NCBI GenBank assembly: GCA_030533445.1
Contig: CM060072.1
Span: 27,295,766-27,359,765, forward strand
DNA length: 64,000 nucleotides
Source of the DNA: Cyprinodon diabolis
Taxonomy: Eukaryota > Chordata > Actinopteri > Cyprinodontiformes > Cyprinodontidae
Direction: 5' to 3'
Numbering within the stretch: the stretch's first letter is position 1; each line of letters starts with the position of its first letter. Below are positions 60,987-64,000 of the stretch, in pieces. The notes under the pieces are model-generated. The model was not told the origin of the DNA and did not search any database. It saw only the letters and a list, made by a program, of their open reading frames with translations. A program made the position numbers and the translations under genes.

Positions 60987-61091
60987 CATCCAAATTATTG
61001 GAATCAGGTGTTCCAATCACTTCCATGGCCACAGGTGTATAAATTCAAGCACCTAGGCATGCAGACTGTTTTTACAAACATTTGTGAAAGA

Positions 61092-62123
61092 ATGGGTCGC
61101 TCTCAGGAGCTCAGTGAATTCCAGCGTGGAACTGTGATAGGATGCCACCTGTGCAACAAATCCAGTCGTGAAATTTCCTCGCTCCTAAATATTCCACAGT
61201 CAACTGTCAGCTGTATTATAAGAAAATGGAAGTGTTTGGGAACGACAGCAACTCAGCCACGAAGTGGTAGGCCACGTAAACTGACGGAGCGGGGTCAGCG
61301 GATGCTGAAGCGCATAGTGCGAAGAGGTCGCCAACTTTCTGCAGAGTCAATCACTACAGACCTCCAAACTTCATGTGGCCTTCAGATTAGCTCAAGAACA
61401 GTGCGCAGAGAGCTTCATGGAATGGGTTTCCATGGTCGAGCAGCTGCATCCAAGCCATACATAACCAAGTGCAATGCAAAGCGTCGGATGCGGTGGTGTA
61501 AAGCACGCCGCCACTGGACTCTAGAGCAGTGGAGACGCGTTCTCTGGAGTGACGAATCGCGCTTCTCCATCTGGCAATCTGATGGACGGGTCTGGGTTTG
61601 GCGGTTGCCAGGAGAACGGTACTTGTCTGACTGCATTGTGCCAAGTGTAAAGTTTGGTGGAGGGGGGATTATGGTGTGGGGTTGTTTTTCAGGAGCTGGG
61701 CTTGGCCCCTTAGTTCCAGTGAAAGGAACTCTGAATGCTTCAGCATACCAAGACATTTTGGACAATTCCATGCTCCCAACTTTGTGGGAACAGTTTGGAG
61801 CTGGCCCCTTCCTCTTCCAACATGACTGTGCACCAGTGCACAAAGCAAGGTCCATAAAGACATGGATGACAGAGTCTGGTGTGGATGAACTTGACTGGCC
61901 TGCACAGAGTCCTGACCTCAACCCGATAGAACACCTTTGGGATGAATTAGAGCGGAGACTGAGAGCCAGGCCTTCTCGTCCAACATCAGTGTGCGACCTC
62001 ACAAATGCGCTTCTGGAAGAATGGTCAAAAATTCCCATAAACACACTCCTAAACCTTGTGGACAGCCTTCCCAGAAGAGTTGAAGCTGTTCTAGCTGCAA
62101 AGGGTGGACCGACGTCATATTGA
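61092..62123 (+). CDS. Tc1-family DD34E transposase, intact
   Basis: This 343-residue protein would cut and paste the element by binding its terminal repeats and catalysing strand transfer in the nucleus. I chose the ATG at 61092 ([10 protein letters not shown]) because it gives the usual Tc1 length (about 340) and N-terminus. The frame stays open upstream, with another ATG at 61059. The N-terminal half has two helix-turn-helix-like segments (about 8-45 and 64-115) separated by an AT-hook-like SGRPRK (58-63). The catalytic domain has D154 in LWSDESRF, a glycine-rich box (189-205, [11 protein letters not shown]), D245 in FQHDCAPVH and E280 in [11 protein letters not shown]. There are 34 residues between the second D and the E, so the triad is complete. 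No stop or frameshift interrupts it, so it may be active; activity is not shown. It lies opposite in strand to the neuroligin gene. Confidence 0.95.
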   Translation: MGRSQELSEFQRGTVIGCHLCNKSSREISSLLNIPQSTVSCIIRKWKCLGTTATQPRSGRPRKLTERGQRMLKRIVRRGRQLSAESITTDLQTSCGLQISSRTVRRELHGMGFHGRAAASKPYITKCNAKRRMRWCKARRHWTLEQWRRVLWSDESRFSIWQSDGRVWVWRLPGERYLSDCIVPSVKFGGGGIMVWGCFSGAGLGPLVPVKGTLNASAYQDILDNSMLPTLWEQFGAGPFLFQHDCAPVHKARSIKTWMTESGVDELDWPAQSPDLNPIEHLWDELERRLRARPSRPTSVCDLTNALLEEWSKIPINTLLNLVDSLPRRVEAVLAAKGGPTSY

Positions 62124-62176
62124 ACCCTATGGATTAGGAACGGGATGTCACTTAAGCTCATATGTGAGTCAAGGCA

Positions 62177-62205
62177 GGTGAGCAAATACTTTTGGCAATA
62201 TAGTG
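62177..62205 (-). repeat. Right terminal inverted repeat of the Tc1 element
   Basis: 29 bp, the exact inverted copy of 60958-60986, followed by the TA duplication and 15 bp of host sequence before the LTR. Confidence 0.95.
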
Positions 62206-62222
62206 TATGAACATTGTCTATC

Positions 62223-63130
62223 TGTCATGATCTGGCCTGTTTGCTCTCCCCTAATTAGTAATTCCTCTCACCTGCCCTCTTCCTTCCCTGCCCCAATCAT
62301 AATTTATTCCTCTCACCTGTTTCCTGTGGTTTATATTCAGTTCAGCCTGAGCATTCAGTGCCAGATCATTGCTTGTCTTTCTGTCAGTCTTTCTGTTCAG
62401 TTTTTATTTGGTTCATGTCCTGGATCCTAGCTGCCAGTGGAAAGAGGGTTTTAGTGTTTGTCTTGTTTCCTGATCATCCACTGTTCCTCCCCTGCGGAGT
62501 CCTCTGGGTTTTTGGCTCATTATGGGGGGAGGTTCAGTTTTTATCTAAGTAAGCCTGGCTCCAGGGTGGAGACCAGTTTAAAGTCTGCTTCAAGTTCCGG
62601 TTCCTACGTCCTGTCTCGGCTACCCTCTTCCACTGAGCCTGCCTGTCTTCACCTGATCCTGTCTGCTCCTGTGCGTGACCACCTGGTCATGCTTCTGGTC
62701 CCAGTCTGACTCTGAAACCTCCTGGGAGCCTGTGGATGCCTGGAAGTCTGGATCCTGCCACCTGTTTCTGTTCCTGTCTGATCTGGATCCTGCCTGTTCC
62801 TGCCTGTTCCTGTCTGTTCTGGATCCCTCGCCAGGATCAGCTTCCAGCATCACCCCTGGGACTGCAGCACTGGGGACACTCGTGGTCTGGACTGTTAAAC
62901 CAGGTAAGTGACCAACCCAGATAATCATATATCAGTTTATCGTGGTCACTTACCTGTGTTTCCTCCCCTAGAGTGTCTGAGATTGGGCGGTGCCCCGCCC
63001 CCCCGCCTGCAGTGTCCGCGAGCCACAGCTCCGCTTTTTTTTTTTTTTTTTTTATTTTAATAAACCTTTTGAACTTTCCTACTGACTGTCTCTCCTGAAT
63101 ACTGGGTCCATCTGTCCTCGGTTCCTGACA
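62223..63130 (+). mobile_element. 5' LTR of a Gypsy-like retrotransposon
   Basis: The 908-bp LTR starts TGTCATGATCTGGCC and ends GGTTCCTGACA, so TGTCA and TGACA are inverted ends of the TG...CA type. It contains an AATAAA polyadenylation signal at 63059-63064 just after a T19 run (63035-63053). Its first 578-590 bases recur from 63411, an offset of 1188 bp. Frames here are shadows of non-coding LTR sequence. Confidence 0.8.
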
Positions 63131-63410
63131 GAATGATCTGGCCACAACAGGACCCATCGGGGGACAGTCAGTAGGATAAGGTTGGTTTTTCTTTTTGGAT
63201 TAGTTTTTCGTCCCGGTTCTGACATGCGGGAGCTTCTGTTTCTAGTCTGTGTTTTGGGTCTGTCTCCCGATGTCAGAAGCCTGCGTGTTTTTTTTGTTTT
63301 ATCTGTGTCCGGTCTTGACCCCCCCCCCCACCCGCCCTGCTTGGTTTACTTTTTTCGTGTTATTTGGTTCTCGTTTGGGCGTCTGGAATCCGCCCTTGAG
63401 GGGGGGGCTC
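63131..63410 (+). mobile_element. Shrunken internal region of the Gypsy-like element
   Basis: Only 280 bp separate the LTRs. The left part (GAATGATCTGGCCACAACAG, then GACCCATCGG) resembles the leader and start of gag seen in fish Gypsy elements. The right part holds a C11 run (63319-63330 approximately) and ends in a purine tract. There is no gag-pol, so the copy cannot make its own proteins; either the interior was deleted or this is a non-autonomous derivative. Confidence 0.7.
63398..63407 (+). promoter_or_regulatory. Polypurine tract
   Basis: GAGGGGGGGG followed by CTC abuts the 3' LTR start at 63411. This is the expected place for the primer of plus-strand synthesis in an LTR retrotransposon. 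Confidence 0.7.
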
Positions 63411-64000
63411 TGTCATGATCTGGCCTGTTTGCTCTCCCCTAATTAGTAATTCCTCTCACCTGCCCTCTTCCTTCCCTGCCCCAATCATAATTTATTCCTC
63501 TCACCTGTTTCCTGTGGTTTATATTCAGTTCAGCCTGAGCATTCAGTGCCAGATCATTGCTTGTCTTTCTGTCAGTCTTTCTGTTCAGTTTTTATTTGGT
63601 TCATGTCCTGGATCCTAGCTGCCAGTGGAAAGAGGGTTTTAGTGTTTGTCTCGTCTCCTGATCGTCCACTGTTCCTCCCCTGCGGAGTCCTCTGGGTTTT
63701 TGGCTCATTATGGGGGGAGGTTCAGTTTTTATCCAGTAAGCCTGGCTCCAGGGAGGAGACCAGTTTAAAGTCTGCTTCAAGTTCCGGTTCCTCTTCCTGT
63801 CTCGGCTACCCTCTTCCACTGTGCCTGCCTGTCTGCACCTGATCCTGTCTGCTCCTGTGCGTGACCACCTGGTCATGCTTCTGGTCCCAGTCTGACTCTG
63901 AACCCTCCTGGGAGCCTGTGGATGCCTGGAAGTCTGGATCCTGCAACCTGTTTCTGTTCCTGTCTGATCTGGATCCTGCCTGTTCCTGTCTGTTCCTGTC
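63411..64000 (+). mobile_element. 3' LTR, cut by the window edge
   Basis: This is the second copy of the LTR, collinear with 62223-62815. I count roughly ten differences by eye in about 590 bp, including small indels (TATCTAAGTAAGC against TATCCAGTAAGC, and CCTACGTCCTG against CCTCTTCCTG). The last third lies beyond the window. Confidence 0.8.

Larger units (their letters stand above)
60956..62207 (+). mobile_element. Complete Tc1/mariner transposon
   Basis: The element is 1248 bp (60958-62205) flanked by the TA duplication typical of the superfamily (60956-60957 and 62206-62207). The 29-bp terminal inverted repeats at 60958-60986 and 62177-62205 are identical. They begin CACTATATTGCCAAAAG and end TTTGCTCACC. 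They flank one transposase gene, 105 bp from the left repeat and 53 bp from the right one. The identical repeats and open transposase indicate a young copy. Confidence 0.95.

Noticed and set aside
61415..62185. 256-codon minus-strand frame opposite the transposase
   Set aside because: It is antisense to a clearly coding gene and encodes no recognisable domain.
62203..63876. Several 60-106 codon frames in the LTRs
   Set aside because: They recur at the 1188-bp LTR offset, differ by frame between the two copies and lack gag or pol motifs.

Overview
This looks like a teleost fish nuclear genome window. The evidence is a spliced neuroligin-type exon on the minus strand with a GT donor, an intact Tc1/mariner transposon with fish-style ends, a Gypsy-like LTR pair, a tRNA-derived SINE, and a very large AT-rich tandem array whose vocabulary (AGGCCCGAGCAGC..., GGAAGTCGGCCATTTTG, CGCCCCCTAG) I associate with a common, poorly described teleost repeat family. 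No prokaryotic gene organisation is present. Nearly all open frames in the first 53 kb start at TTG or GTG and are by-products of repeated sequence.

Layout. (1) Positions 1-53175 form one head-to-tail macrosatellite of 14 units, 2.5 to 5.4 kb each, entering from the left edge and ending sharply at 53175. There are three unit classes: A (units 1, 2, 7, 8, 9, 11, 12), short B (3, 6, 13) and long B (4, 5, 10, 14). The order is A A Bs BL BL Bs A A A BL A A Bs BL. Inside A and long-B units lies a nested tandem of 508-bp modules (1 to 6 per unit), and between units lies an (ATT)n tract carrying 0 to 4 copies of a ~55-bp GC-rich hairpin cassette. Every unit carries two motifs resembling the CTCF core, in one orientation, plus many YY1-like GGCCATTTT motifs. 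(2) 53176-57247 is single-copy-like AT-rich intron with a SINE and one degenerate repeat. (3) 57248-57725 is the first coding exon of a neuroligin, closest by eye to nlgn3, on the minus strand, with a probable 5' UTR reaching 57914. (4) 57915-60957 is non-coding sequence with two clear inverted repeats, a degenerate repeat and an A39 tract. (5) 60958-62205 is a complete Tc1 element with an uninterrupted 343-codon DD34E transposase. (6) 62223 to the window end is a Gypsy-like 5' LTR, a very short 280-bp internal region and the start of the 3' LTR.

How it fits together. The remaining neuroligin exons must lie at lower coordinates and none was seen between 53176 and 57247. If the assembly is right, the whole macrosatellite therefore sits in the first coding intron of a synaptic adhesion gene. 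The array records its own history: near-identical sister units, a mosaic unit, a deletion with templated filler and an 879-bp duplication with almost no homology at its join. The most interesting hypothesis is that it is a DXZ4-like array of same-oriented architectural-protein motifs inside a neuronal gene. That is inference from motifs only.
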